Assembly (NCBI GenBank): GCA_027315105.1
Contig: DAHUYP010000056.1
Coordinates: 1 to 45,426, forward strand
DNA: 45,426 bases
Direction: 5' to 3'
Source of the DNA: Gammaproteobacteria bacterium
Lineage (GTDB): Bacteria; Pseudomonadota; Gammaproteobacteria; Steroidobacterales; Steroidobacteraceae
Positions 1 through 6,420 of the stretch are shown piece by piece (the first letter of the stretch is position 1; each line of letters starts with the position of its first letter). The translations under genes and the position numbers were made by a program. The notes under the pieces are model-generated. The model had not been told where the DNA came from. It was given only the letters and a program-made list of their open reading frames with translations, and ran no database searches.

Positions 1-25
1 CGATAATCGATGTAACCCTATCGAT
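1..25. promoter_or_regulatory. Operator-like ATCGAT-rich motifs at the window edge
   Basis: Positions 1-11 read CGATAATCGAT and positions 18-25 read CTATCGAT. The same two words occur in the divergent promoter region near 2944-2956, the 11-mer there in inverted orientation. The stretch 1-100 holds no coding region that I can see and lies just beyond the 3' end of the second cytochrome gene. It may belong to the control region of a gene left of the window. That these are sites for a regulator is inference. Confidence 0.3.
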
Positions 26-100
26 CTCGGCTGCGCTCCAGGAGCGCCCCTCGCGGCCGTCAAATGCCCGAACTCCGATTTCGCCGATCGCATGCCGCGC

Positions 101-562
101 TCAATACTCCGCCGTCGGCGCCGGGCCCGTGGCTGCCAGTTGCCGCACGATCTCGCGGCGCGTGGCCAGCACCGCGGCCAGAGGCGTATGGCGCTGCGAT
201 GCGACTTCCTGCGCCGTGAAGCGGGCGATCGATTTCGAGAGCTCGTCGCCGTCGTAGCGCTCGGCGATCCAATTCAGGACAGCCGCCAGCCGCGCGTCGC
301 TGAGCGCAGAGTTGGCGGCACCGGGAACGCGCAGGACGTAGTTGCGGCCGGCGGGAGTGCGCATGAACCTGGCGAGCGCGTGCGCCAGCGGCGGCACCTT
401 GCCCGGTACGCCCTCGGCATGCGCGCCGTGGCAGCCCATGCAGTGGAGCATGTAGTCCTGGGCCGGTGCGGCGAATGCGCGCGCGCCGACGAGGCCGGCG
501 AGTGCCGTCATGACCAACAGCCATGGCGGCCGGGTTCGGCGCTGGCGGCGCATGCCCATCAT
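101..562 (-). CDS. Periplasmic monohaem cytochrome c, second of a pair
   Basis: The 153-residue protein has a basic N-terminus and a hydrophobic segment (about residues 13-32) typical of a signal peptide, followed by one haem-binding motif CMGCH at residues 41-45. It probably carries electrons from the adjacent TTQ amine dehydrogenase toward the respiratory chain, like the small monohaem cytochrome encoded beside aromatic amine dehydrogenase in Alcaligenes faecalis. Its start overlaps the stop of the preceding cytochrome gene (ATGA), so the two are probably translationally coupled. The site where the sister protein has its distal Met (six residues before the LSD motif) holds Gly/Ala here, so the sixth haem ligand is not evident. 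Cytochrome identity is firm; the exact role is inference. Confidence 0.8.
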   Translation of the reverse strand: MMGMRRQRRTRPPWLLVMTALAGLVGARAFAAPAQDYMLHCMGCHGAHAEGVPGKVPPLAHALARFMRTPAGRNYVLRVPGAANSALSDARLAAVLNWIAERYDGDELSKSIARFTAQEVASQRHTPLAAVLATRREIVRQLAATGPAPTAEY

Positions 563-1059
563 AAGCCGAGCGACGGCAGCAGCGCCGCGCGGTGCTGACG
601 CACCGCCTCGCCGCTCGCGGGGCTGGCGCGCTCGGCGGCGATCTCCGCGGCACTCATCGGCGCGGCCGCCGGCGGCAGCGGCGCGAGATCGAACACCACG
701 TAGTTCAGGACCGCGGCCAGCGTGTCATCGCTGAGGCGGGAAAAATCCGGCATCTTGAAGTTGTAGTGCTTCCGGTCGACCACCACGTCGCCGTACATGC
801 CATCGAGCACGGTCATGGCGAGCTGGCGCCGTCCGTCGGCGCTGGCGATGTAGCGCGCCGGGTAACCGGTCAGCGGCGGGGCGAGCGAGGGCTGCCCCAG
901 GCCGCCGTGGCCGTGGCAGACGACGCAATTGGCCTGGAACGTCGCCGCGCCATCGGCGTAGCGCGGCCCGGCCGCCGGATCGGCGAGCGCGGGCTGCCAG
1001 GCTGCGGCCAGCAGCGCGGCCGCGGCGACGCCAATCGCACAGCGGCACAGCAGGCTCAT
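559..1059 (-). CDS. Periplasmic monohaem cytochrome c, first of a pair
   Basis: The 166-residue protein has a signal peptide (residues 1 to about 27, ending in ALA), a haem motif CVVCH at residues 45-49 and a probable axial Met at 103 in FKMPDF, so it is a class I-like cytochrome c. The start at 1059 was chosen over longer in-frame options because its ATG overlaps the stop of the light-chain gene (ATGA) and places the signal peptide at the N-terminus. It is the third gene of the minus-strand run heavy chain, light chain, cytochrome, cytochrome. It is the natural candidate electron acceptor for the TTQ cofactor, since no azurin or amicyanin gene is visible nearby. Confidence 0.82.
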   Translation of the reverse strand: MSLLCRCAIGVAAAALLAAAWQPALADPAAGPRYADGAATFQANCVVCHGHGGLGQPSLAPPLTGYPARYIASADGRRQLAMTVLDGMYGDVVVDRKHYNFKMPDFSRLSDDTLAAVLNYVVFDLAPLPPAAAPMSAAEIAAERASPASGEAVRQHRAALLPSLGL

Positions 1060-1622
1060 TGCTCCGCCAGTCCGAGGATGACCGAGACGGAACAATGATA
1101 GTTCGAGTCGCTGTTTGCCATGCACCAGTTGACGTCGTTGTTGCGCGAGAGCCGGTAGAGCGGCTTTTCACGTTCGTTGCGATTGCACTCGCAATTGCCG
1201 CAACTGGTCTTGCCGCAGCAATCGTTGTACGACACGAGGTAGTCGCGGCCGTCGCCCGGGTGGTGGCAGGTGCCGATCCAGGTGATCGGCGACATGGCCG
1301 TACCCGGAGGACAGGAGTGCGAGCTGCCGCCGCAGCAGGAGCACAGGAAGCCGTCGATGGCGCAGTATTTCCAGTATTCGCAGCTGTGCGGATCGTCGAT
1401 CGCGGCACCGTGGCCGGGCTTGGTGGCGCCGCCCGCTGCGGCAGCGCCGGCCGGCTGCGGCGTGGCCGCCGCCGCCGTGCGATGCACGCGGTCGATCGGC
1501 AGCAACGGCAGCAGCAGCGAGCCGGTGAGCGCCTGGCCCAGCAGGCCGAGAAAGCCGCGGCGGGAGGTGCGCTGCGCCAATGAGCGCGAGGATTTTTCGA
1601 ACAGACGGTCGAGCCGGTGCAT
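1056..1622 (-). CDS. aauA: Aromatic amine dehydrogenase-type light (TTQ) subunit
   Basis: The light chain carries the self-derived cofactor tryptophan tryptophylquinone (TTQ), with which the enzyme oxidatively deaminates primary amines to aldehydes in the periplasm. A twin-arginine motif TSRRGFLG (residues 19-26) precedes a hydrophobic stretch, so the folded subunit is Tat-exported. The mature part is Cys-rich, with 14 Cys after residue 80. W115 and W166 sit in the two TTQ contexts (SPITWIGTC and NDVNWCMAN), and D134 in YNDCCG matches the catalytic base. DGFLCSCCGG and the extra Cys pair C97/C141 resemble the Alcaligenes aromatic amine dehydrogenase more than methylamine dehydrogenase, judged from memory. 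The position matching the catalytic Thr172 of that enzyme is Ser178. The gene starts 10 bases after the heavy-chain gene. Confidence 0.93.
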   Translation of the reverse strand: MHRLDRLFEKSSRSLAQRTSRRGFLGLLGQALTGSLLLPLLPIDRVHRTAAAATPQPAGAAAAGGATKPGHGAAIDDPHSCEYWKYCAIDGFLCSCCGGSSHSCPPGTAMSPITWIGTCHHPGDGRDYLVSYNDCCGKTSCGNCECNRNEREKPLYRLSRNNDVNWCMANSDSNYHCSVSVILGLAEQ

Positions 1623-1632
1623 CGCGTTGGCC

Positions 1633-2778
1633 TCAAGGGTTCATGAAGAACCAGGGGGTTTCGCCCAAGTGCTTCTCGACGTGCCGCAGGCGGCCCGTCA
1701 GCGCGTCGAAGACCGCCACCTCGGCGTTCTCGGCGGCCGCAAACAGCACCGGCGCGGCATCCTGCGATACCTGCACGGCGATCGCCGGGCCGAAGCGCAG
1801 CGGCTTGAGCGGCCAGCGCGCGATGCGGCGGTGCGTGCCGAGATCGAACACCCAGATCTCGGTGCCGCCGGCCTTGTGCGAGCCTTCACCGCCGCGGTGC
1901 ATCGGCACGTACAGCCTGCCGAGCCTGCGATGGATGGCAGCCACCTGGGCGCCGCCGGGGCGCCAATGGCCTTGCTCCGCGGGGCTGAGCAGCGACCAGG
2001 GTGGATGGATCACCGGCTGCGGGCCGCTGAAGTCCACCTCGTGCACCTGGCCCAGGAACGACAGGAACGCGTAGCCGGTGTCGGTCGGCACGCCCTGGAC
2101 GAAGACCGGATCGCGGTCCGCGTCGAAGAACACGTCCGAGAGTGCGCGCGAGGCTTCGAGGCCCTGGTCATCCAGCGTGACGGTCAGCAGCCGGCCGCTG
2201 TCGCACAGCGAGCTGACGCGGTTGCCACCCGAAGCGATCACCAGCGCGCAACCGGCGGTGTCGATCTCGCCGAGGACTTTCCTGTTGACGGGATCGAGCA
2301 CCCCGAACGACATCGCCGGCGTGATGTAGGCGACATACAGGAACCGACCGTCGGAGCTATAGGCCAGATTGAAGTACGACGGCGGTGCCTGGGCGTGCTT
2401 GGGCGGCAGGACGATCTCCGCCGACAGCTCCAGGGTCGCGGTAGCGGTGAATTCCACCACGTCGGTGCGGGCGCCGTGCCCGCCGCGCGCGAAGTAGGTG
2501 GTGACCACGGCCGCGGTCGTGCCGTCGGGAGACAGCGTCACGCCGGGACTGAAGCCGGCATCGATCTGGCCCAAATGGCGGTAGCTGTCGCCGTCGAACA
2601 GCCGCACGCGCGCATCGATCTCGTTGGAGAATGCGTCGTCGACGATGTAGACCCAATGCGGACTCCTGGGCGGCAGGGTCTCGACGGTGAACTGCTCGGG
2701 TTGCAGCGGCTCTGCGGCCGTGGCGCAGCCGCACGCCAGCAGAGCCAGCCACGCCGCGCGAGACTGATAGCTACGCAT
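1633..2778 (-). CDS. aauB: TTQ amine dehydrogenase heavy (beta-propeller) subunit
   Basis: The 381-residue protein matches the heavy chain of methylamine/aromatic amine dehydrogenases, which folds as a seven-bladed propeller, docks the light chain and shapes the substrate channel. Support comes from the start PEQFTVETLPPRSPHWVYIVDD, the blade-like repeats (GVTLSPDGTTAAVVTTYFAR, YFNLAYSSDGRFLYVAYITP) and the C-terminal segment HLGETPWFFMNP. The start at 2778 is preferred because a good ribosome site (AGGGAG) precedes it and a signal peptide (MRSYQSRAAWLALLACGCATAAE) begins there; the longer in-frame extension looks non-coding. It is first in a four-gene run with aauA and two cytochromes. Unlike the known mau/aau clusters, maturation genes mauE and mauD are not between the two subunit genes but on the opposite strand. 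Confidence 0.9.
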   Translation of the reverse strand: MRSYQSRAAWLALLACGCATAAEPLQPEQFTVETLPPRSPHWVYIVDDAFSNEIDARVRLFDGDSYRHLGQIDAGFSPGVTLSPDGTTAAVVTTYFARGGHGARTDVVEFTATATLELSAEIVLPPKHAQAPPSYFNLAYSSDGRFLYVAYITPAMSFGVLDPVNRKVLGEIDTAGCALVIASGGNRVSSLCDSGRLLTVTLDDQGLEASRALSDVFFDADRDPVFVQGVPTDTGYAFLSFLGQVHEVDFSGPQPVIHPPWSLLSPAEQGHWRPGGAQVAAIHRRLGRLYVPMHRGGEGSHKAGGTEIWVFDLGTHRRIARWPLKPLRFGPAIAVQVSQDAAPVLFAAAENAEVAVFDALTGRLRHVEKHLGETPWFFMNP

Positions 2779-2940
2779 TTCCGACTCCCTGTACGACCGA
2801 AACGGCCGCAATCGCGGCGTATCCGGGTATCCCCGCCCGAATGATAGGCCAAGCGCCGCACGGCCACCAAGACCATTCTGCGCCGCGACTGCGCCGGGCT
2901 GCAGGCGCGGCTTGCGGCGCACACCGAACCGCTCGATACA

Positions 2941-2969
2941 GATCTATCGATTATCGAATAGACTAGATC
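2941..2969. promoter_or_regulatory. Operator-like dyad between aauB and the FAD oxidoreductase gene
   Basis: A 29-base element carries outer inverted repeats GATCTA (2941-2946) and TAGATC (2964-2969) around an imperfect inner palindrome CTATCGA/TCGAATAG. Its ATCGATTATCG (2946-2956) is the reverse complement of positions 1-11. It lies just upstream of the plus-strand start at 2973 and about 165 bases from the aauB start, so one regulator could control both arms. Its AT content stands out from the surroundings. Function is inferred from position and symmetry only. Confidence 0.4.
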
Positions 2970-2972
2970 GGT

Positions 2973-4301
2973 ATGCTCGAGCGCAGCGTGGAGTGGCCGA
3001 TGCAGTCGCTGTGGTGCGCGACCGCGACCGGGGCGCCGGGCGGGCCGGCGCTGCAGGGCTCGGAGCGCGCCCAGGTGGTCGTCGTTGGAGCCGGCTATAC
3101 CGGGCTGTCGGCAGCGTTGCATCTGTGCGAGGCCGGCCGCGACGTGGTGGTGCTCGAGGCCTCGCTGCTCGGTGCGGGGGGCTCGGGTCTCAACGGCGGC
3201 CAGGTCATACCGGGCGTCAAGCACGATCCGGACGTGCTCGAGCGCATGTTCGGCGCGACCGTCGGCGCGTCGATGATCGACACCGTGGCCTCCGGCCCGG
3301 ACCTGGTGTTCGAGCTGATCCGCAAGCATCGGATCGATTGCGCGGCCACCCGCACCGGCTGGATACAGCCGGCCGCCTCCGAGTCGGCGCTGGCGCCGAT
3401 CCGATCGCGCGTCGAGCAGTGGCGCCGGCGCGGGGCCCCAGTGGAAATGCTGCAACGCCGGCAGATCGCAGAGTTGCTGGGCTCCGAGCGCTATTGCGGG
3501 GGCTGGATCGACCTGCGCGCGGGCACCGTGCAGCCGCTGTCCTATCTGCTGGGTCTGGCTGGCGCGGCGCAGCGGTTCGGCGCGCGTATCTTTACCGGCA
3601 GCCCGGCCATCAAGCTCGAGCGCATCGGCGAGCAATGGAGCGTGCAGACGCCGCACGGGCGCATCCTGAGCCCGGCGGTGATCCTGGCGACCGATGCCTA
3701 CACCGGCGGACTGGTCGACACGCTGCGCCGGAGCATCGTTCTCGTGCCGTCGTTTCAGGTCGCGACCGAGCCGATTCCGGAGTTGCTGCGACGCTCCATC
3801 CTGCCGCAGCGGCAGTCGGTGTCCGATACCTGGCATCTGCTGCGCTACTATCGGCTCGACGCCCAGGGCCGCCTGCTGCTCGGGTCGCGCGGCTTCTTCG
3901 GCGATGTGCCGGTCAGCACGGCGGCGCGCCATCACTACCGTGCGGTGCTGGAGATCTTTCCTCAGCTGCGAGGATTGCGCTTTGAATTCCATTGGGGCGG
4001 ATGGGTGGCGATGACGGCCGATCACCTGCCGCACCTGCACGAACTGGCGCCGGGACTGTCGGCGGGACTGGGCTACAATGGCCGCGGCGTCGCCATGGCG
4101 ACGGTCATGGGCCGGCTGTTGGCCCGGCGACTGCTGGGCGTGCCGGCCGCGCAGCTGGGCTTTCCGATCTCGCCCGTGCGGCCGATTCCGCTGCACCGTT
4201 GCAGCCGTCTCGGCGTGCGTCTGGCCTTGCAGTATCTGCAGCTACGGGCCGGATGGTCGCGCTGGCGCGAGCACGCGAGGCGCAGGGAGCGCGTCGCGTG
4301 A
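2973..4301 (+). CDS. FAD-dependent amine/amino-acid oxidoreductase (PuuB/OrdL-like)
   Basis: The 442-residue protein belongs to the DAO/glycine-oxidase superfamily and resembles gamma-glutamylputrescine oxidoreductase PuuB. It has an N-terminal dinucleotide-binding motif VVVVGAGYTGLSAALHL (about residues 33-49), an acidic residue ending the second strand (VVVLEAS), GGSGLNGGQ, and a C-terminal FAD motif LGYNGRGVAMATVMGRLLA. Such enzymes oxidise an amine or N-alkylated amino acid in the cytoplasm with FAD. The start at 2973 leaves little leader; ATG at 3000 with GGAG six bases upstream is a credible alternative. Its stop overlaps the start of the TSUP permease gene (GTGA), tying the two together, and both lead into mauE-mauD. 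The substrate cannot be read from the sequence. Confidence 0.82.
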   Translation: MLERSVEWPMQSLWCATATGAPGGPALQGSERAQVVVVGAGYTGLSAALHLCEAGRDVVVLEASLLGAGGSGLNGGQVIPGVKHDPDVLERMFGATVGASMIDTVASGPDLVFELIRKHRIDCAATRTGWIQPAASESALAPIRSRVEQWRRRGAPVEMLQRRQIAELLGSERYCGGWIDLRAGTVQPLSYLLGLAGAAQRFGARIFTGSPAIKLERIGEQWSVQTPHGRILSPAVILATDAYTGGLVDTLRRSIVLVPSFQVATEPIPELLRRSILPQRQSVSDTWHLLRYYRLDAQGRLLLGSRGFFGDVPVSTAARHHYRAVLEIFPQLRGLRFEFHWGGWVAMTADHLPHLHELAPGLSAGLGYNGRGVAMATVMGRLLARRLLGVPAAQLGFPISPVRPIPLHRCSRLGVRLALQYLQLRAGWSRWREHARRRERVA

Positions 4302-5197
4302 CTGCCCTCTGGCCGGCGAGTCTGCCCAAAGTTGCGCTGCTCGTGGCGCTGGTAGTCGTGAACCTGCTGTTCGTCGTCCGCTGGAGTCGCCTCGGCAGGC
4401 ACGGCCCGCAGCGCACGCGGCCGACGCCGGGCGATACCCTGATCGGCTTCGTCACGGACTTCTTCGATGCGCTCGGCATCGGCTCGTTCGCGCCCACCAC
4501 GGCGCTCTACAAGCTGCGCGGCAGCCCGCACGATGAGCTGATTCCCGGCACGCTCAACATCGGACACAATGCGGCGGCATTCGTCGAGACGGTGATCTTC
4601 GTGACGGTGGTCGCGGTCGAGCCGGTGCTGCTCGCCAGCATGGTGGCCAGTGCCGCGGTCGGTGCCTGGCTCGGGGCGGGGATCGTCAGCCGCCTGGAGC
4701 GCCGGAGCGTTCAAATCTGGATGGGAATCGCGTTGCTGATCGCGGCCGTGTTCTTCGTCATGCGCAATCTGGGGGTGTTTCCCGCCGGCGGCAGCGTCAT
4801 GGGGCTGGACGGCTGGCGCTTCGCTCTGGCGGTCGGCGCCAACTTCGTCTTCGGTGCCCTGATGAGCGTCGGAATCGGCGCCTATGCGCCGATCATGGTC
4901 ATGTTGTTCCTGCTCGGCCTGCATCCCCTGGGGGCGTATCCGATCATGATGGGAACCTGCGGTATCGTGCAGCCAGTGGCGGGACTGCGTTTCCTGAAGT
5001 CCGGCCGCTTCGCCTGGGGCCCGGCGCTCGGGCTGACGATCGGCGGCGTGTTCGGAGTCCTGCTGGCGGTGCTCGTGGTCCGGCAATTGCCGCTGGCGGT
5101 GCTGCGCTGGCTGGTCACCGCCGTGGTGGGATATGCGGCGGTATCGATGCTGCGCTCCGCCGCCATGCCGCGCGTGGCGGCTCAGCCCTCGGTCTGA
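4298..5197 (+). CDS. TSUP (TauE/SafE, DUF81) family permease
   Basis: The 299-residue protein has about eight hydrophobic segments in two similar halves and the TSUP-type N-terminal sequence GFVTDFFDALGIGSFAPTTA, repeated in related form in the second half (FGALMSVGIGAYAPIMVMLFLLGLHP). Members export small anions such as sulfite, sulfoacetate or other organic acids from the cytoplasm. The start was set at GTG 4298, which overlaps the stop of the FAD oxidoreductase gene and has GGGAG upstream; this removes a long non-membrane extension. Placement between an amine-oxidising flavoenzyme and mauE suggests export of a product or by-product of amine oxidation, or uptake of a substrate. That role is inference. 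Confidence 0.82.
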   Translation: MTALWPASLPKVALLVALVVVNLLFVVRWSRLGRHGPQRTRPTPGDTLIGFVTDFFDALGIGSFAPTTALYKLRGSPHDELIPGTLNIGHNAAAFVETVIFVTVVAVEPVLLASMVASAAVGAWLGAGIVSRLERRSVQIWMGIALLIAAVFFVMRNLGVFPAGGSVMGLDGWRFALAVGANFVFGALMSVGIGAYAPIMVMLFLLGLHPLGAYPIMMGTCGIVQPVAGLRFLKSGRFAWGPALGLTIGGVFGVLLAVLVVRQLPLAVLRWLVTAVVGYAAVSMLRSAAMPRVAAQPSV

Positions 5198-5206
5198 GCG
5201 CAGTCG

Positions 5207-5767
5207 ATGCGAGTTCCATCCATGCTCGATCCGGCCGTCGGTAGCCTGATCACCGGTGCCCTGGCGCTGCTGTTCGCCGCTGCGGCGCGCCACAAGCTGC
5301 GCGATCCGACGCAGTTTGCGGCCGTGTTTGCCGACTACGGCCTGGCGAGCTGGGTGAGCCGCCTGCGGTTGACGTGGATCGTGCCGCTGTTCGAGCTTGC
5401 GATCGCCGCCGGGCTGCTGATTCGCGCCACACGAACGACGGCCGCGAGCGCCGGCGCGCTGCTGCTGCTGGGCTACGCCGCCGCCATCGGCATCAATCTG
5501 CGCGCCGGCCGCAGCGCGATCGCCTGCGGCTGCGGCGGTCCCGATGAGGGCCAGCCCATCGCCGGCTGGATGCTGTGGCGCAATTGGCTGCTCGCCGCGG
5601 CGCTCGGCGCGTCGGTGTTGCCATGGAGCGCCAGGGCGCTGGAATGGACCGATGGCGTGACGATCGGATTCGGGCTGATGGCGCTCGCGCTGCTCCATGC
5701 CAGCGCCGAACGGCTGCTGGCGCAACCCCGCACGTGGCGGCCGGCATCGTGGCGGAGCGCGCCGTGA
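5207..5767 (+). CDS. mauE: MauE, membrane protein for TTQ amine dehydrogenase maturation
   Basis: The 186-residue membrane protein has four to five hydrophobic segments and the MauE hallmark CGCGG (about residues 107-111), a Cys-rich site thought to cooperate with MauD in disulfide formation of the light chain. It lies nine bases after the permease gene and its stop overlaps the mauD start (GTGA). The start could also be ATG 5222; neither has a strong ribosome site. In described clusters mauE lies between the heavy- and light-chain genes; here it is separated from them and on the other strand, but it is the only candidate maturation factor of its kind in the window. Confidence 0.85.
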   Translation: MRVPSMLDPAVGSLITGALALLFAAAARHKLRDPTQFAAVFADYGLASWVSRLRLTWIVPLFELAIAAGLLIRATRTTAASAGALLLLGYAAAIGINLRAGRSAIACGCGGPDEGQPIAGWMLWRNWLLAAALGASVLPWSARALEWTDGVTIGFGLMALALLHASAERLLAQPRTWRPASWRSAP

Positions 5768-6357
5768 GCGCGCTCGCGATCTCGAATATCGTGCTCTGGG
5801 CGGTCGTGGTCGCGCTGGCGTTCGTGGTGCTCGCCCTCACGCGCCAGCTGGGCGTGCTGCACGAGCGCATCGCACCGGCCGGTGCGTTGATGATCAACCG
5901 CGGCCCTGCGATCGGCGAGCGGGTGAGCGCGCTCGACGTGGTCGATCTCGACGGGCGCAGCCGGCGCATCGGCGAGCCGCGCGCCGACGGCAAGAGCACG
6001 CTGATTCTGTTCGTCTCGCCGACCTGCCCGGTCTGCAAGACCCTGTTGCCGGTCGTCAGATCGAGCAGCGAGCAGGAACGCGGCTGGCTCGAGGTGCTGC
6101 TGGCCAGCGACGGCGATCCCGACGAGCACCGGCGATTCGTGCAGCAGCAGGGCCTGGGCGGCCTGCCGTACATGGTATCGGCCGCGCTCGGGCTCAACTA
6201 TCAGGTGAACCGCCTGCCCTTTGCCGCCCTGCTCGACGCGGGCGGCGTGCTGCGGGCGCGCGGCCTGGTGAATTCGCGCGAGCACCTGGAAAGCCTGTTC
6301 GAGGCACAGCGCCTCGGGGTCGCCTCGCTGCAGGATTACTTCGCGAAGCGGGCGTAG
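5764..6357 (+). CDS. mauD: MauD, thioredoxin-like protein for TTQ enzyme maturation
   Basis: The 197-residue protein has an N-terminal membrane anchor (residues 5-27) followed by a periplasmic thioredoxin-like domain with redox motif C88-P-V-C91 in VSPTCPVCKTLLP and a cis-Pro context GGLPYMV. MauD proteins are needed for a stable light chain, presumably by forming or isomerising its many disulfides; AauA here has 14 Cys. GTG 5764 was chosen because it overlaps the mauE stop and gives the usual family length of about 200 residues; the upstream in-frame extension only shadows mauE. A 10-base tandem repeat begins in its last codons and includes the TAG stop. Confidence 0.88.
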   Translation: MSALAISNIVLWAVVVALAFVVLALTRQLGVLHERIAPAGALMINRGPAIGERVSALDVVDLDGRSRRIGEPRADGKSTLILFVSPTCPVCKTLLPVVRSSSEQERGWLEVLLASDGDPDEHRRFVQQQGLGGLPYMVSAALGLNYQVNRLPFAALLDAGGVLRARGLVNSREHLESLFEAQRLGVASLQDYFAKRA

Positions 6358-6410
6358 GCGGGCGTAGGCGAGTGCAGGCGAGTACAGGCGAGCGCAGGCG
6401 AGCGCATACG
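6351..6410 (+). repeat. Six-unit 10-bp tandem repeat at the mauD 3' end
   Basis: Six consecutive 10-base units run GGCGTAGGCG, GGCGTAGGCG, AGTGCAGGCG, AGTACAGGCG, AGCGCAGGCG and AGCGCATACG. The first two are identical and the rest diverge progressively. The first unit contains the stop codon of mauD and the array fills the gap to the convergent mocR-type gene. The unit length is close to one helical turn. No function can be read from it. Confidence 0.9.
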
Positions 6411-6420
6411 GCCCGTCCGA

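Noticed and set aside
1270..2844. Long open plus-strand frame (over 500 codons) opposite the amine dehydrogenase genes
   Set aside because: It lies antisense to two well-supported subunits, is Arg/Ala/His-rich without domain features, and is typical of antisense frames in high-GC DNA.
1..2956. Inverted 11-mers CGATAATCGAT as terminal repeats of a transposon around the aau genes
   Set aside because: No transposase gene and no target duplication are seen, and the second copy is part of a larger promoter-region dyad, so operator sites are more likely.
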